Below, piece by piece: positions 13,251-24,362 of a stretch of DNA of 64,000 nt (position 1 is the first letter of the stretch; every line of letters starts with the position of its first letter). This stretch comes from Gracilariopsis chorda (Eukaryota; Rhodophyta; Florideophyceae; Gracilariales; Gracilariaceae). The translations under genes were made by a program, and so were the position numbers. Location: the NCBI GenBank assembly GCA_003194525.1, contig NBIV01000214.1, positions 62,001 through 126,000 of the forward strand, written 5' to 3'. The notes under the pieces were generated by a model. That model was not told the origin of the DNA. It ran no database searches and worked only from the letters and a program-made list of their open reading frames with translations.

Positions 13251-13560
13251 CTTTATAATTCTCGCGTCAGAGCAGATATATTAATTTCTCGCAGGTGGTG
13301 GATGGGACAACTGAAAATGAGGGGTCCACCAATTCCAATACCACTTGGCACACGGGTTCCTCTCCGTTTAAAGAGGCGACTTCCGTTGGACTGAGGCTTG
13401 ACGAAAAGAAGCCGTACGGAGACTCTACGCGCGGTCCTGAGACTTCTCCTGAGTGGCGGGTTTCGGAGGTCCAGGCGCTGCGTTCGGTTACAGCGGTGCA
13501 AATGCGGTCAAAGCGTTCCGTTGCAAGGTTATAGAAGCTGCATATGGGACGGCTGGTCTC

Positions 13561-14415
13561 TGTGAGGGTGGTGGCAGGACTGGTTGAGAGGCTTTTCTAG
13601 ATGGGAAGTGGTATCCATTACGAATTTGAGGGGAACGGAAATCGCCATAAGTGGTATGGTCACTATCATTCTCCCAATAGGTGTAGTTCGCTGCCTGAAA
13701 ATACTACGAGTGAAATATTAGTAAATTTGAACTAAGTAGCTGTCATATGGACGATCAAGAGCAATTTATGTTGCCCTGTCGTCTTCGTAGGCAAAATTCG
13801 TATGAATGTCGTATTTTGGAAAGAATGTAACGTGATTGCGCCGAATGTTCTAGGACTTACAAAACAAAACCGTCTTGGAAGACTACTTTGAAATGTACAC
13901 CATCTCCATACCAATGGACAGTATCACTGATATGTAGATCGTGTAGAATTCAAAGATCTCGTAAAAGAGCAACCATATCGCTCAAGCATATCACTGAATA
14001 TACTATCTGCTGGAGATTAAGGTAATTGATTTAAATTCAATAAAAACTGATGTGCAAGCCGTCCACATATTAAGCAAGCCTTTTGTCTTTGGCGCGGTAG
14101 AAAAATGTTGCTTTGTGGCTTGATGTAATAGCATTTCTACTTGTAATTATCATCTGAATATATTGATACTTAACTAAACTTGTTTCTTTTCTACTAATCT
14201 TGTTTCGAAAATAGATCTATGTGTTTTATTGTAATAATTATTTTATGTAATAAGAGTACCATACCTTTTCCTAGACTACAGAGTTCTCTTATAAGGTTTT
14301 GCTGTAGTAGAGCTTTTTAACGGAGGTTACTAAGCTTCATAACCATAAAATAGTTTTGTCGGAATATGCGCTGAGCGACTTTTTTGCGAGGGACGGTGTG
14401 AATAGAGTCACGCTT
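13561..14415. other. AT-rich stretch without gene
   Basis: I see no credible coding frame. The sequence around 13900-14300 is AT-rich with short direct repeats. It lies between the protease end of chromovirus relic 1 and copy B of the hairpin repeat, where gag and the 5' LTR of that element would be expected, but neither can be recognised. Confidence 0.4.
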
Positions 14416-14540
14416 GCGACCAGTTGGAACGTGGTTTACGGCCCACTCGTTCCAACTGGAGGCAGTAAATAAATAACCATGCTGATCTGCCCTCCCGGTA
14501 ATGACGGACAGGACATACTGTGGGAACGCGAACAGCTGCA
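14416..14540 (+). repeat. Dispersed repeat with hairpin, copy B
   Basis: Partner of 2349-2476. Here the inverted repeat is perfect: CCAGTTGGAACG at 14420-14431 pairs with CGTTCCAACTGG at 14448-14459, leaving a 16-base loop. The rest of the copy matches copy A through 'atgacggacaggacata' and 'gtgggaacgc'. The stem has stayed complementary in this copy while the loop differs slightly between copies. Confidence 0.6.
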
Positions 14541-14885
14541 CTGCAGAATCCTACGTCATACACACACCCCATCCTCTCCCGCGCGCTACGAAACTATTTT
14601 GATTGAAAAAAGTACCAGCGCGAGAAACACACCCAACCCATTCACATGACAGTTTAGGAGGCTGAAAGTAGAGTTTCCTTTGCAGTGTCAGCCTTCGTTA
14701 CCAAAAAGATTGGTTAGCCGTTAGCTTTTCTTTGATCACTGCATTTCATACACGCTTGTTTCGGCAGGAGGCCAGACTTGACGACGGTTTGCCGTTTATT
14801 GGTACTGATGGCACTGTTGAGTAGACGTCTACATGCTCTTCCAGCCAACTAGTCGAACGAGTGTTTTAGTCGGCACATACCACTT

Positions 14886-15479
14886 TTAAACAAAGTTACC
14901 ATCTCTAAGTGGAGCGTGCGCGGGAGAAAGGCGCAACCCATGTGAGTGATTGAAATAGAGAGTTGCATGCATTGCAATTTCTACAATTACAAAGCAACTC
15001 CGAATTGAGATTACCAACCCAGGAATGGCATGCTTCCTTTCAGTCCAAAACACCAATTCATTGACTAGTAAACATTTCAAAAAGGTGGTTGACACTCTCT
15101 GCCTTAAAATGTCATAGTTGGAGTTCGACACGGTGTATGCCAGTTCGTACATGACGCTCTGCTGCGAAACGGCCTGAACCCGTCGTCGGCAAAGTACCGC
15201 CGTCTTGGTGCTGCATCTACCTATGACAGTACCAGGCACACGGGAAATGCTATCCACCCAGCCTCTCTGCTCGACCTTGGCCGCCTGCCTGTGTTTCTCC
15301 CTTGGATATCGGGCATTAGGTTTTGTTATAAATACATCATTGTCAAGAAAATGTCTGGATATGAGAGCAATACCTTCATAGTTCGTAGGAGTAACGCAGG
15401 TACCAAACTGCGATGAGACAGAAAGATTGCAAATGTGTGCTTGTACCCTTTGGTAACAATCTGTGGTGTCATATCGCAA
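14886..15479 (-). CDS. Unrecognised 197-aa open frame
   Basis: A minus-strand frame of 197 residues with no recognisable family. It is rich in Arg, Val and Ser. A second minus-strand frame (15326-15604) overlaps it in another register and contains a CX2C pair ('TCYKCGMLL'). The two could be pieces of one older frameshifted gene. No start context, leader or neighbour supports expression. It may be a chance frame or a transposon remnant. Confidence 0.2.
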   Translation of the reverse strand: MRYDTTDCYQRVQAHICNLSVSSQFGTCVTPTNYEGIALISRHFLDNDVFITKPNARYPREKHRQAAKVEQRGWVDSISRVPGTVIGRCSTKTAVLCRRRVQAVSQQSVMYELAYTVSNSNYDILRQRVSTTFLKCLLVNELVFWTERKHAIPGLVISIRSCFVIVEIAMHATLYFNHSHGLRLSPAHAPLRDGNFV

Positions 15480-15802
15480 TGTCTTCTCAGCATTTGCGGG
15501 TTCGCATCCAAGTCCACTGTTTGCCCTGTACAGGTTCCTGTATAACGGTTACGTAATAACATACCGCACTTGTAGCATGTTTGTATGTGTGTTTCTGTCA
15601 GCACCTATTGCCACTTGAACCTAAGCAGAAAAGCAAGATATTGAAATGAGGTTCATTATGAATCCCGGTAGTTCATATTCCCTTATACTTAATCTCGAAT
15701 TGTCGACCGCACAAGATGGCTGTTGACCTTTTTGTCTTAACGCAAGCCATTCATATTATGTTACATTGCGGTCACTGAATTCGAATACGTTCGAGATCTT
15801 TT

Positions 15803-15826
15803 GGGTAGCTAGCCTGCAGGCTACCC
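15803..15826. repeat. Compact palindrome
   Basis: GGGTAGC at 15803-15809 pairs with GCTACCC at 15820-15826, and the sequence between them continues the palindrome through CTGCAG. It lies upstream of the secreted protein gene at 16158. No function can be assigned. Confidence 0.5.
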
Positions 15827-16157
15827 TTGGATGGACATAGAAATATCACAGCTGCTTACAGCTTGCACCTCAGATATATTCTCATCTACGATCTGAAGCG
15901 CATTGCGAATTCGATTGGCGCCGCGCTTATCACATACAACTGTATCAGTCTCTGTTCTTTAGATCGTTATGTACATGCATTTTGTTCGAGCTGCGTGGGT
16001 TCTTTTTCCTTTATCGCAATAAAAGCGTGTTCTCTTTCAGCTTCAAGCTTCACTGCAGGTCGGCAGACTTGAGATCTCCGGTTTCTAGCGACACCATCTC
16101 TTTCAGTAATAGACACATCAAGAAGCTCTTTTCGTGGCATTCAACACATAAGATCTT

Positions 16158-16898
16158 ATGAATCACCGTATATATATTCCTGCACTCTTGGCAGCTTTCG
16201 CAGCATGCATTACGTCTGTTCATTGTGAAAGCAGTTGCAGGGTTTCCACAATCCGTGTTACCGGAAAAAACAACCTGTTCGCCCTAGCATGTCAGTGCGG
16301 AGATAGTTCAGAGTTTTTGGGCCGTTCGATTCGGTTCCTGGATCCTCACACACAGGACACTGTGGCGCAGGAATCGCTGACCGTGAATTGTATTGAACAC
16401 AGGAAACCCCATATGGCGCGCGCGTGTTTCAGAAATGGAAGTGAATTTGAGGAACTAGCAGCAAGCGTTCTTCATGAATGTATGGATAGACGACCTGTGA
16501 ATCCTTCAGCGGAAGTACGGATGCCTTTTACATTCCGTCGCGATAGTTGCAAAGCTGACTTCCGCGAGCTTGATGCAGACAGATTGGAAGTTCTTCTTGC
16601 TTGCGGGTGCGTTCAAAGGCCAGGTTACATAGTCAATCCGGGTGTCATTCAGTTTATTACAAGTGGATCTCCCAATGGTGCGAATGAAGAGCAAAAAATG
16701 CTACAAGAATGCACGAGAGAAGCTGTGCCGCAACTTAGCGAGACCTGCCGTGTCATGCCTGAACGGTTTGATCTACGCAGCGCTCAGGCATTTAACGTCT
16801 GCTGCAAGAGAGCTCGTGTGCAGTTCGATGTTGAGAAACTCAAGTGTCAGGCAACAGTCCCAGATGATATTACCCAGTTAGATCTTTCGTTTGTCTAA
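16158..16898 (+). CDS. Secreted protein with two tandem six-cysteine repeats
   Basis: 246 residues. The N-terminus is a clear signal peptide (hydrophobic core about residues 5-22, probable cleavage near Cys23/Glu24), so the protein should enter the secretory pathway. The mature part has two repeats with nearly the same cysteine pattern. Repeat 1 has Cys27, 45, 47, 78, 90 and 108. Repeat 2 has Cys131, 149, 151, 185, 197 and 215. Spacings are 18-2-31-12-18 and 18-2-34-12-18. Sequence similarity outside the cysteines is low ('LFALACQCG' against 'LEVLLACGC'), so the duplication is old. Extra cysteines are Cys216 and Cys229. I do not recognise the family. A cell-wall, adhesion or defence role is possible but unsupported. 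It stands alone in a gene-poor region. Confidence 0.75.
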   Translation: MNHRIYIPALLAAFAACITSVHCESSCRVSTIRVTGKNNLFALACQCGDSSEFLGRSIRFLDPHTQDTVAQESLTVNCIEHRKPHMARACFRNGSEFEELAASVLHECMDRRPVNPSAEVRMPFTFRRDSCKADFRELDADRLEVLLACGCVQRPGYIVNPGVIQFITSGSPNGANEEQKMLQECTREAVPQLSETCRVMPERFDLRSAQAFNVCCKRARVQFDVEKLKCQATVPDDITQLDLSFV

Positions 16899-18103
16899 GC
16901 ATATCTGTCAAGCCTCAGCCAGCAAAGTCTTGTGCTCAGATATCTCGTGTTAATTTGGCTTTGTCAGCCTAAGTCATGTGGTCTGGCATCTCTTTGGAAC
17001 ATGTGCATCATCAGACACAACCCCAAAATGGATTTAAGGATGCTTTGCCGAAAGTTTGAAACCAGGAAGTGCGTTTGATAAAATAAGTGCTTCATAGTCT
17101 ACTAGACCGTAACATGCATTCGATCTCAAGTTCAGAACGTTTACGATCTTCTTCAACAAAGTTTGAAACTGTTGTCGTAGACCGTGGATACAAAACTGTG
17201 CGAGGCGGTGAGAAATGCTAGTTTAGTGGATGGCCGTTTTGGCAGTGAAAGTGCTGTCCCCCTTCTGAAGATGTCGATCATGGCATTTGTGAGTTTCAGA
17301 TGTGTGCTTTGTTCAAGTAATGCGATGCTCGCTGCTGGAGTGGTGTAGGCGTATTCATGGAGATGCGCGGGTGTAAGGACGGCTATGATTCAGATCCGAA
17401 CGCTCGTCAATTGAAAAGTAAGAATACCTAGAGAAACACAGCCCAACCCCTACTACTGTGCAGCTTCAGCTTCAGAACATTTTCAGGACATGGTGCAGCA
17501 GTCCTTCGGTCACGTGGAGCATTCATTATGATCAAGTCGAGTAGGATATTGAAATGAAAATCTATAAGTTCCTGGATATCTATTGTTTCTCTACTCTGTT
17601 CATCTCTTCAGCAAAGACCACGGAAGTTCGAGGGGCTTTGTAGTACACGGAGGCGCCCGCTCAGCGGCCAAGCTCTTTTGTCGACGTTTAGCGGAGTACG
17701 CGAGCAGCGTGTGCGGTGCCAACCCAGGAACCGAGTACCACACTATACTTCTGAGTCTGAAAAGGACGGTATTGCAGCTCACAGCAGCCGCAGTGAACCG
17801 ACGTCGCCTTAGCTCCCCCAGGGGGGCCACTGGAACCCCTGCTCACCTCGAGTAGTGGCCAGCCCAAAATCATAAATAAAGGCTTTCGTTCGTTCATCTA
17901 TACCGTAAAGGCCAAGGAAGGTCGAGTGGCTATGTTTTGGACAAGTCTACTTAGAAACACGCTCGCTCATTGACATCAATATGTCGGTGGCGCGGGAAAA
18001 AGAAGTAACCTGCATTGCTCTCTCAGTCTGGTCATTTCTGCCGTCCGTCAAGCATGGCAAGGTAATGTGAGTACACTCAGAACTACATAACTCCGCTGGA
18101 GAA
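16899..18103. other. No recognisable gene
   Basis: Short frames around 17583-17897 occur on both strands in a GC-richer patch but match nothing I know. The stretch may include the 3' untranslated part of the gene ending at 16898. Confidence 0.4.
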
Positions 18104-18209
18104 GCACAGTATCGCTGATACTGTGCTACCTTGTCTCAATTTCTAGTCTGTCTCGTGCATAGGGCGCCAGTTTTTATCTGTCAGTGCAGGGGTATCACTA
18201 ATACCCCTG
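18104..18209. repeat. Two perfect hairpins 60 bases apart
   Basis: GCACAGTATC (18104-18113) pairs with GATACTGTGC (18117-18126) across a 3-base loop. CAGGGGTAT (18187-18195) pairs with ATACCCCTG (18201-18209) across 5 bases. The stems are unrelated to each other. They could be ends of a small inverted-repeat element, or part of a structured transcript. Confidence 0.5.
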
Positions 18210-19527
18210 TATAACCATAGAATTATAATGGCTTAGGATGGCTGACGCTCGGCGCTTATTCCGACATCAAGTTCTGTCCTCATAAATAGCGCTATCTACG
18301 GTATATGCCATCGAACGGACATACTTCTATTCAAGATTTTGCATATTACTGTTCGAATTGTTCAAGAGCATTTTGCGTCTCACACTTTTCAAAGAGAGGA
18401 ACATGGGTTAATTTGACAAGCCCAAAATGTCGCCACTGTCTTGGTGTTGTTCTGGCCTCCTGCGTCTTTTGTGGATTCCATCGCGGCTTCAGATTCGTGT
18501 AAACTGTTGGTTTGCTCGGATTTGGGTTCTAAGTCTCTGTATCTCTTCATCCTTTGCCTTTGTATAATTAGATGTGCGGAAGCTCGTTCGCATGGCGTTT
18601 ATTCCTTGAACCATCCGAGCATCATAGGAAGATCGGATTCAACCACATGCAATTCTAATTACATAGCAGTTACGGCTTTATTACTTTCCAACCTTCGCTT
18701 TCCAACTGACAGAGCTAAAGTGGCGCGATTCTTGTTGCAACATGATGAAATATTTTGACGAACCTTGTAACTTGAAACACAGAACAGCCAACAGTTTTAC
18801 GCAACCTTGCTTCATCAGGCCTCTCGTTCTTTCGAATTCCTTAGCGCCGCTATTCGCCATAGAAGAGATTACACAACAAATCCTTCCGTCTCTGCCACAG
18901 GCGTCTTTACGTTTCCAACTCCTATGCACCGCTGTTCCCTTCGAAGCATAATGAGGTGCTGTAGCTTCGCTGGGTTATTGCCAACCAAACATTAGCAGCA
19001 TTAAAGGGTTACCGTTCAACTTTGTCAGCCCTGTATGTGCATAAGAGTACAAGCACTTCACTGTTAGCACGGAGAGTCTACTGTTAGCACATAGACTCCA
19101 GTAGACTGATTGTAGGTATAAGAAAGAGAAAGCCCACTAGTTGACAGAGAAAGGTATTGAATCATGTACATCCTCGACCTCAGAAAACACTCTACAATTG
19201 TCCCGAGACCATTTTGAGCAGAAGCCTGAATACCGCCTTGTGCAAGCTTGGCTTTCAACGCAGTAGCTCTGTGTGAGAATAACTGACACCCCACCCCAAT
19301 CCTCGAAGAAGGGCAACTTTACAATCACATTGCTCCCTCGCCTTCGTCGGAAAATTATAAGTCATCTCTACTTGTTGCTTTAGAGGTTATTTGCGATTGC
19401 TACTCAAGTTTCGCTTGTTCCGGATATTGGACTCAAACATAGGAAATGGACCAGTGGAGAGCCATTAAAGATGGACGCACCTCGTCAGAAGACCATTTCT
19501 TATTAAGAACGGTTTCAAATGATTTAA

Positions 19528-21444
19528 GCATTCCAGTGTCGGTTAAACCTCTCTTCGCACACTTTTGCCGAAACTCTGGGTCTCATACGTCAACCAAAGG
19601 TTCCAGATGCGTTCAATGCAAGCACTGTACGTATTGCTGAAGCTTGTGAGGAAGCAAAATGTTGCTTGGGAAGCTTTGACAGTACGACAAGGGGAGAAGA
19701 GCTGGCGATAATCGAACCACAGGAAGGCCAAAGCAACGAGAGCCAAGGGTGTTTTCCAGACTCACTGAGAGACGCAAGTGAGGACGCAAGTAAGGACTCG
19801 TATACGGCTATGCCTAGAACGTTCACTATTCAATCTGGACCTCTACGCAAAAGTGCTAAATCAAGGAACAAGCAGAAGCAACGTAAGCCCAGAAGGACAC
19901 CCCCGAAACCAGCAGGGGTATCGAAAAACCACAAAAGCACCAGAAGGGTATTCACGACTGCGAAAACGAGCGCTTGTGAGAAGAAAACTGATCGTTATGC
20001 TAATGATTCTGTGCATCCAACCAGATCACATGACGTAGAGATTTCGGGCGAGGGCCAGACGCTTTCGAGTCGGGAGCCAAAGGAGCCAAATGTGAAGGAA
20101 GACCATGTGCCTGCGAAAGCCACGTTGTTCGTCAGTGAAATTTTCTCACCAAAAGAAGGGCTTAATCGACCCTCTTCGATAGAGAAAGCTGATGAGGGCA
20201 CAGTTCAGATCATGACAACAAGGAGTGCCCATATCGCGCTGCCAGGTCATAGTCCAGTAACGTCTACTCCGGATCTTCGAACGGCAGGCCACTGTACGGA
20301 AGTAAAACCCAACACCGCAGGCTTATCTAGTGATGATGAAAGTCGAAACATTCCACAAACCCCTGCATATTCATCACCTTTGATACTCGAGTGGGCACCC
20401 CATCGAAACGCAATGCAGTCCCATGAGGGCTTGTCTTCACAATTGTCCAAAACCATTGAAGCAAGAGAAGGTCAAAATGAGCTAATGGCTCAACGATTAA
20501 AGAAGGTTCTGAGAGGAAAGTCCGTGAAGCGGATTGGGGTCCTCAAGGGCCGAAATACCACGCCATCTACCTCTCTCAGACAAAGAGAGCCGGGGACAAG
20601 GCAACCAGGTGAACAAGCGTCTGGAATCAATGGGTCTCGCCTACAGCAATTGTTTGACTTGCCACAGGATTCAACACCGGCAACACAAGCCGCTTCCGCT
20701 TCCCGGCATGCAGAGCACCCCCTGTCGTCGAGAAGAATGTGTACGGGATCTGCTGCTCGTACTCTACGACCTGCGACAAACAGCCCATCTATGAACTACC
20801 AGTCTGTTGTTCCGAACTTCTTCGTGTATAACGTCGCGGGGAGTGAGAGACGAGAAGCCCAACACCTTCACGTTCACAACTATAGGCAGGCGGGAAACCA
20901 CTGCTGCGAGCGGTATCAACAAGGCCCTATGCAATACCCTCCTGCACTTTCTGGGGTGCAAGATGCGTCGACCTACATCACTACAGTCACCACTCAGAAT
21001 CTAGCTGCAACACCTCAGGGGTCAACAAGCACAACACACAACGTGGTGTACTTTCAGTCTCAAGACGTGTGGCACTTCACGGCTTACAAGGAGCCTACAA
21101 ATTACCGCTCTGCTATTCCTGCCGTTCAAGCATCAGCTTACATTCCCTCCACAGCTGCCCGAGATCAGTCTCTAGCTCGTGCTGTGCAAGCACCTGTATT
21201 GTACACCGTATCCGACCCTAACGAATTTATGTTCCACATCACGCCCCCCTCTGCCAACATGCATCCAAATTCTGTTGTTCCTCACGACCGGAACATGCCG
21301 AACATGAATTCACCACAAACACGCGTCTGTCAAGGTGATCAAAGGTTTGATAGCGTCCCGAATGGTTCTCCTATACCAGCGCTACGGCAGTCTCAGAGCA
21401 CACACCAAGATGAAAAAATACAATCTCGATCGCACCCATCCTGA
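19528..21444 (+). CDS. Unrecognised large low-complexity protein
   Basis: The open frame runs from 19528 to 21444 (639 codons including the stop). The first in-frame ATG lies well inside, at about residue 94. Upstream, 'GLIRQPKVPDAFNASTVRIA' looks coding, so a 5' exon joined through an acceptor such as the 'ttccag' ending at 19536 is plausible. The protein is hydrophilic and probably largely disordered. It has a basic stretch ('KQKQRKPRRTPPKP'), Ser/Thr/Pro/Gln-rich middle parts, and a C-terminal third rich in Gln, Tyr, Val and His ('NVVYFQSQDVWHFTAY'). I see no catalytic motif, membrane segment or repeat. A nuclear or RNA/DNA-binding role would suit the basic part but is only a guess. Confidence 0.5.
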   Translation, partial: AFQCRLNLSSHTFAETLGLIRQPKVPDAFNASTVRIAEACEEAKCCLGSFDSTTRGEELAIIEPQEGQSNESQGCFPDSLRDASEDASKDSYTAMPRTFTIQSGPLRKSAKSRNKQKQRKPRRTPPKPAGVSKNHKSTRRVFTTAKTSACEKKTDRYANDSVHPTRSHDVEISGEGQTLSSREPKEPNVKEDHVPAKATLFVSEIFSPKEGLNRPSSIEKADEGTVQIMTTRSAHIALPGHSPVTSTPDLRTAGHCTEVKPNTAGLSSDDESRNIPQTPAYSSPLILEWAPHRNAMQSHEGLSSQLSKTIEAREGQNELMAQRLKKVLRGKSVKRIGVLKGRNTTPSTSLRQREPGTRQPGEQASGINGSRLQQLFDLPQDSTPATQAASASRHAEHPLSSRRMCTGSAARTLRPATNSPSMNYQSVVPNFFVYNVAGSERREAQHLHVHNYRQAGNHCCERYQQGPMQYPPALSGVQDASTYITTVTTQNLAATPQGSTSTTHNVVYFQSQDVWHFTAYKEPTNYRSAIPAVQASAYIPSTAARDQSLARAVQAPVLYTVSDPNEFMFHITPPSANMHPNSVVPHDRNMPNMNSPQTRVCQGDQRFDSVPNGSPIPALRQSQSTHQDEKIQSRSHPS

Positions 21445-23302
21445 CGATTACTTGGCAGACCATAGGAGGATTAAACGACGAAATCTGTAAGTAGAATAGG
21501 AGCACAAAATCTTAGTGTTTGTATAATTTGCGTGAGAATAGGACTTAAACAGCAAACTTCTTTCTTTCTGAACGCAATACAATAAGAATGCTTTGCAATG
21601 GTTCGAGAGCAAAATGTACTGGACAAGGGGTCTAATGTGCACCGTCATACGAATTCATGTACCAAGGCCTTTAAGAGTGAATTGGTGTCCGCAAACAGAA
21701 TCAGAGATGTACTCCCAAGCACTGGCAAAGTTTTTACGCATTACGTGTTTGTATTGCTGCACGGATAGAACCCTCATGCCGAACAACGCTGGAAACAAGA
21801 GCAGATGAGACGTTTTGGAAACTGAATGATATGCGAGTCGTAATCTCATAATCTGGCCATGATCATCACTCAAATGCTTGTATGATCACGGTCGTCAAGG
21901 TGATTACAGACAACACTCCAGAAAACCTGGAACTGGTACGAGTGCGAATGGCATTCGATATGGCTTTTGACGTCACGCGGACCAAAGCTCACGCAATGGC
22001 GAGAGTCACGAGAGCTTCATATTGCTCATCTACTCTATAAGAAGCGTTGGAGGTTGTTGGAGAATAAAGAGAGTAAGCAACCCGCAATTCACGATGCACC
22101 ACCCGTCGAAACTACCGGTGTCAATTATTTGTGTTGTAGACTACGCTTATAGTATGTTCCGGTTTTCCTTCCAGAAGTTAAAACGGTGCACACATCTAAA
22201 CCTTCAACTTTCGCTTTCCTCGATACACTGAAGAACTCTACCGCCTCAGAACCATCTCTAAACGAATGTGTTCTTGTTGTTCTCGTCGTTGGTTATCGGC
22301 GGACGAAGGGTAATTCCGACTTCGACGTACAAGCTCTCTGAGAAGCTATTCCCCGCCGTAAAGGCCAAGTTCTCGACGCGGATCCAGTTGCGCATCCATT
22401 TCGCTTCCTCCTGGATTGCATCAGCAGGAATGTCGGCACACGACGGCTGGCGGATTAATGCAAAGCGATGGTCACTGGCGTTTCTCGAGTGATTCTCAGC
22501 GCAGTACTAATCCAGCAAAAGGTGACTTGGCACCGCAGCTCCGGTGATGAGCTACGAAAGCTTCAACATGGATCCATTTCGCCTGGACGGCATTGACGAC
22601 TTTCCGGGTGGTAAGGTTCTGTGACAAAACGCAACTGGTAAGAATAAGCGCCGTACTTCTCGCACTAACCAGTCTGCCATGGAACTCCAACGCGGCGATC
22701 TAGGCGTTACAACGAGCACTATGGATCCTGCTACAGTGGAAAGAGCATGGATCCAACTGCATTATCGTTTCAGGGTTCTGCTCTCCTTGACACATCGTTA
22801 TTATTACCATTAGGAGCTAGCGGCAGCCTTGTCTCAGACGGAACGGTGACCAGCGCCTTCATTGCGCACATCATCACGCAGCGTTTCCTCTTGTGCTCTT
22901 CAAGTGCGCTTCGAGAAGCCAGAACAGCAGTCCTATCTTCACCTATCATTATAGTTGGTTTCTACCCTCAACGCGACAGGGGTCACGTCACGAATGAAAA
23001 TTCTCTCGAAATTGGATAGATGGATTGATAGGACAATGTATTCACAATAACTTCTTCGCTCATCGCACGCCACCCTGCTATGGTTTCTTTCGATACCGGA
23101 ATGGAATTCTTCGTTAGACACAGTAACCCATGGTAATGAACTTGTCGCCAGAGTAATCAATACAACCGGCTCTGCATTTCTCGTCTTCTTCATCATCGCC
23201 AGTGCACCCGATAGTGCACAGATATGTGGTTCCAACTATCAAAGCCGAAGCAGAATCGCAGTGTCACTGATGCAAACCGGCGATCATCTTATATCATCTG
23301 GT
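21445..23302. other. No recognisable gene
   Basis: Only short frames occur here (for example 22268-22492 and 22747-23019 on the +, 22496-22690 and 22939-23235 on the -). None shows family features. Confidence 0.4.
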
Positions 23303-23377
23303 CTATCTCATGTAAGAGGAGAGTGATCTATCTCACGTGAGAGGAGAGTGATCTATCTCATGTAAGAGGAGAGTGAT
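23303..23377 (+). repeat. 25-bp minisatellite, three copies
   Basis: Three adjoining copies of a 25-base unit beginning CTATCTCA and ending GAGAGTGAT (23303-23327, 23328-23352, 23353-23377). The middle copy has CACGTGAG where the outer two have CATGTAAG. No gene overlaps it. Confidence 0.85.
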
Positions 23378-24362
23378 CTTAATCAGTATGTGGACCTGTC
23401 AAGAAAGGAAAGCGTTTGGATGTATCATTACGCCAGAGCTGATGCTGAATCAATGGGGTTCCCGTGCAGGTCTAGTGGCAAAGTCTTTTCATGCTCACTA
23501 GGACTACGTACGCTAAGAACGTTCCCCAGGACTCTACCGTCTGAATAGCGTGCGAATTTGAGACGTTTCTGGCTTCGTGAAGTCGCCCAGAGCGCGCCCC
23601 ACCGGCCAATGCGTAGTCATGGCCGTGACAACAAACGACGAGGCACAATGGCAAAGAAGTCCAATCTTCGTATGCGTCCGTCATCGCCGAAAACCAGAGA
23701 GTAAGTCATGCTCTCTCTTGACATAATAAATCTTATCTGCATCTTCTTCCCTGCTGAAGAAAGCATGAGCGCGGAGAAAGATATCGGATGTTCTCTTTGG
23801 ACTCTTAGGACACAACGTCGAAACACTGGGCGCTGGGCGCAGTTTGTGGAGTGTTCACCTCAGCGAGGTCACGCAGTCTGCTCAAGACCAAAATGAGCAA
23901 AATTCAAAGAGGTAACCTTCGTAAATAATGTTTTTTGAATTTGAGACAACCAAATAAGTCACAGCAGTAACACGTATTGCCCTTCATGTTCCTGCATTTG
24001 CGTGCACTGTTTTTCCTCTCAGTTCGTCTGCTCTCTAATGCATCTAAGGAAGGTCCTCATAATTGCAATCAATAAGAATATGTTGTCTGATTAATTTATC
24101 TATCTTCTTTGAAAAGAAGTTTGTCGTACAGATATTCCAGATAGTCGATTGTCGATGTCTTGAGATTTGGCGGAAGACGAATTTGTCAGCGATTCAATGT
24201 GAATCTAGCTCGAAAACAGGTACACGAAGAGTCATTTTTATTGCTACTTGTTCCTGCGGAAAGTTGCTTTCTGTCTATCTAATTAAATTTCATCTACTCC
24301 TTGTGGGAAAGCAGGTAAACCACGCAATGTTCCGCGTCGTGTGTGGAATAAATACCGAATTG

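Larger units (their letters stand above)
9256..13560 (-). mobile_element. Ty3/gypsy chromovirus relic 1
   Basis: A minus-strand Ty3/gypsy pol, heavily mutated but complete in order. It holds a protease with an intact 'LDTGAGPNLI' near 13190, then reverse transcriptase (about 11570-12300), RNase H (10851-11657), an integrase (about 9600-10866) and a C-terminal chromodomain ending at 9256. The RT catalytic box reads 'VCIQDVIIYS', with Gln in place of the first of the two Asp, so the enzyme is dead. Stops and frame changes occur throughout. Gag is missing or reduced to a short piece before the protease (about 13250-13560). The antisense frame at 6751-8802 lies beyond its 3' end. Confidence 0.85.

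Noticed and set aside
18742..18951. A short frame ending like a fungal-type F-box ('FAIEEITQQILPSLPQASL').
   Set aside because: Only about 30 residues resemble the motif, the frame stops immediately after, and there is no surrounding gene.
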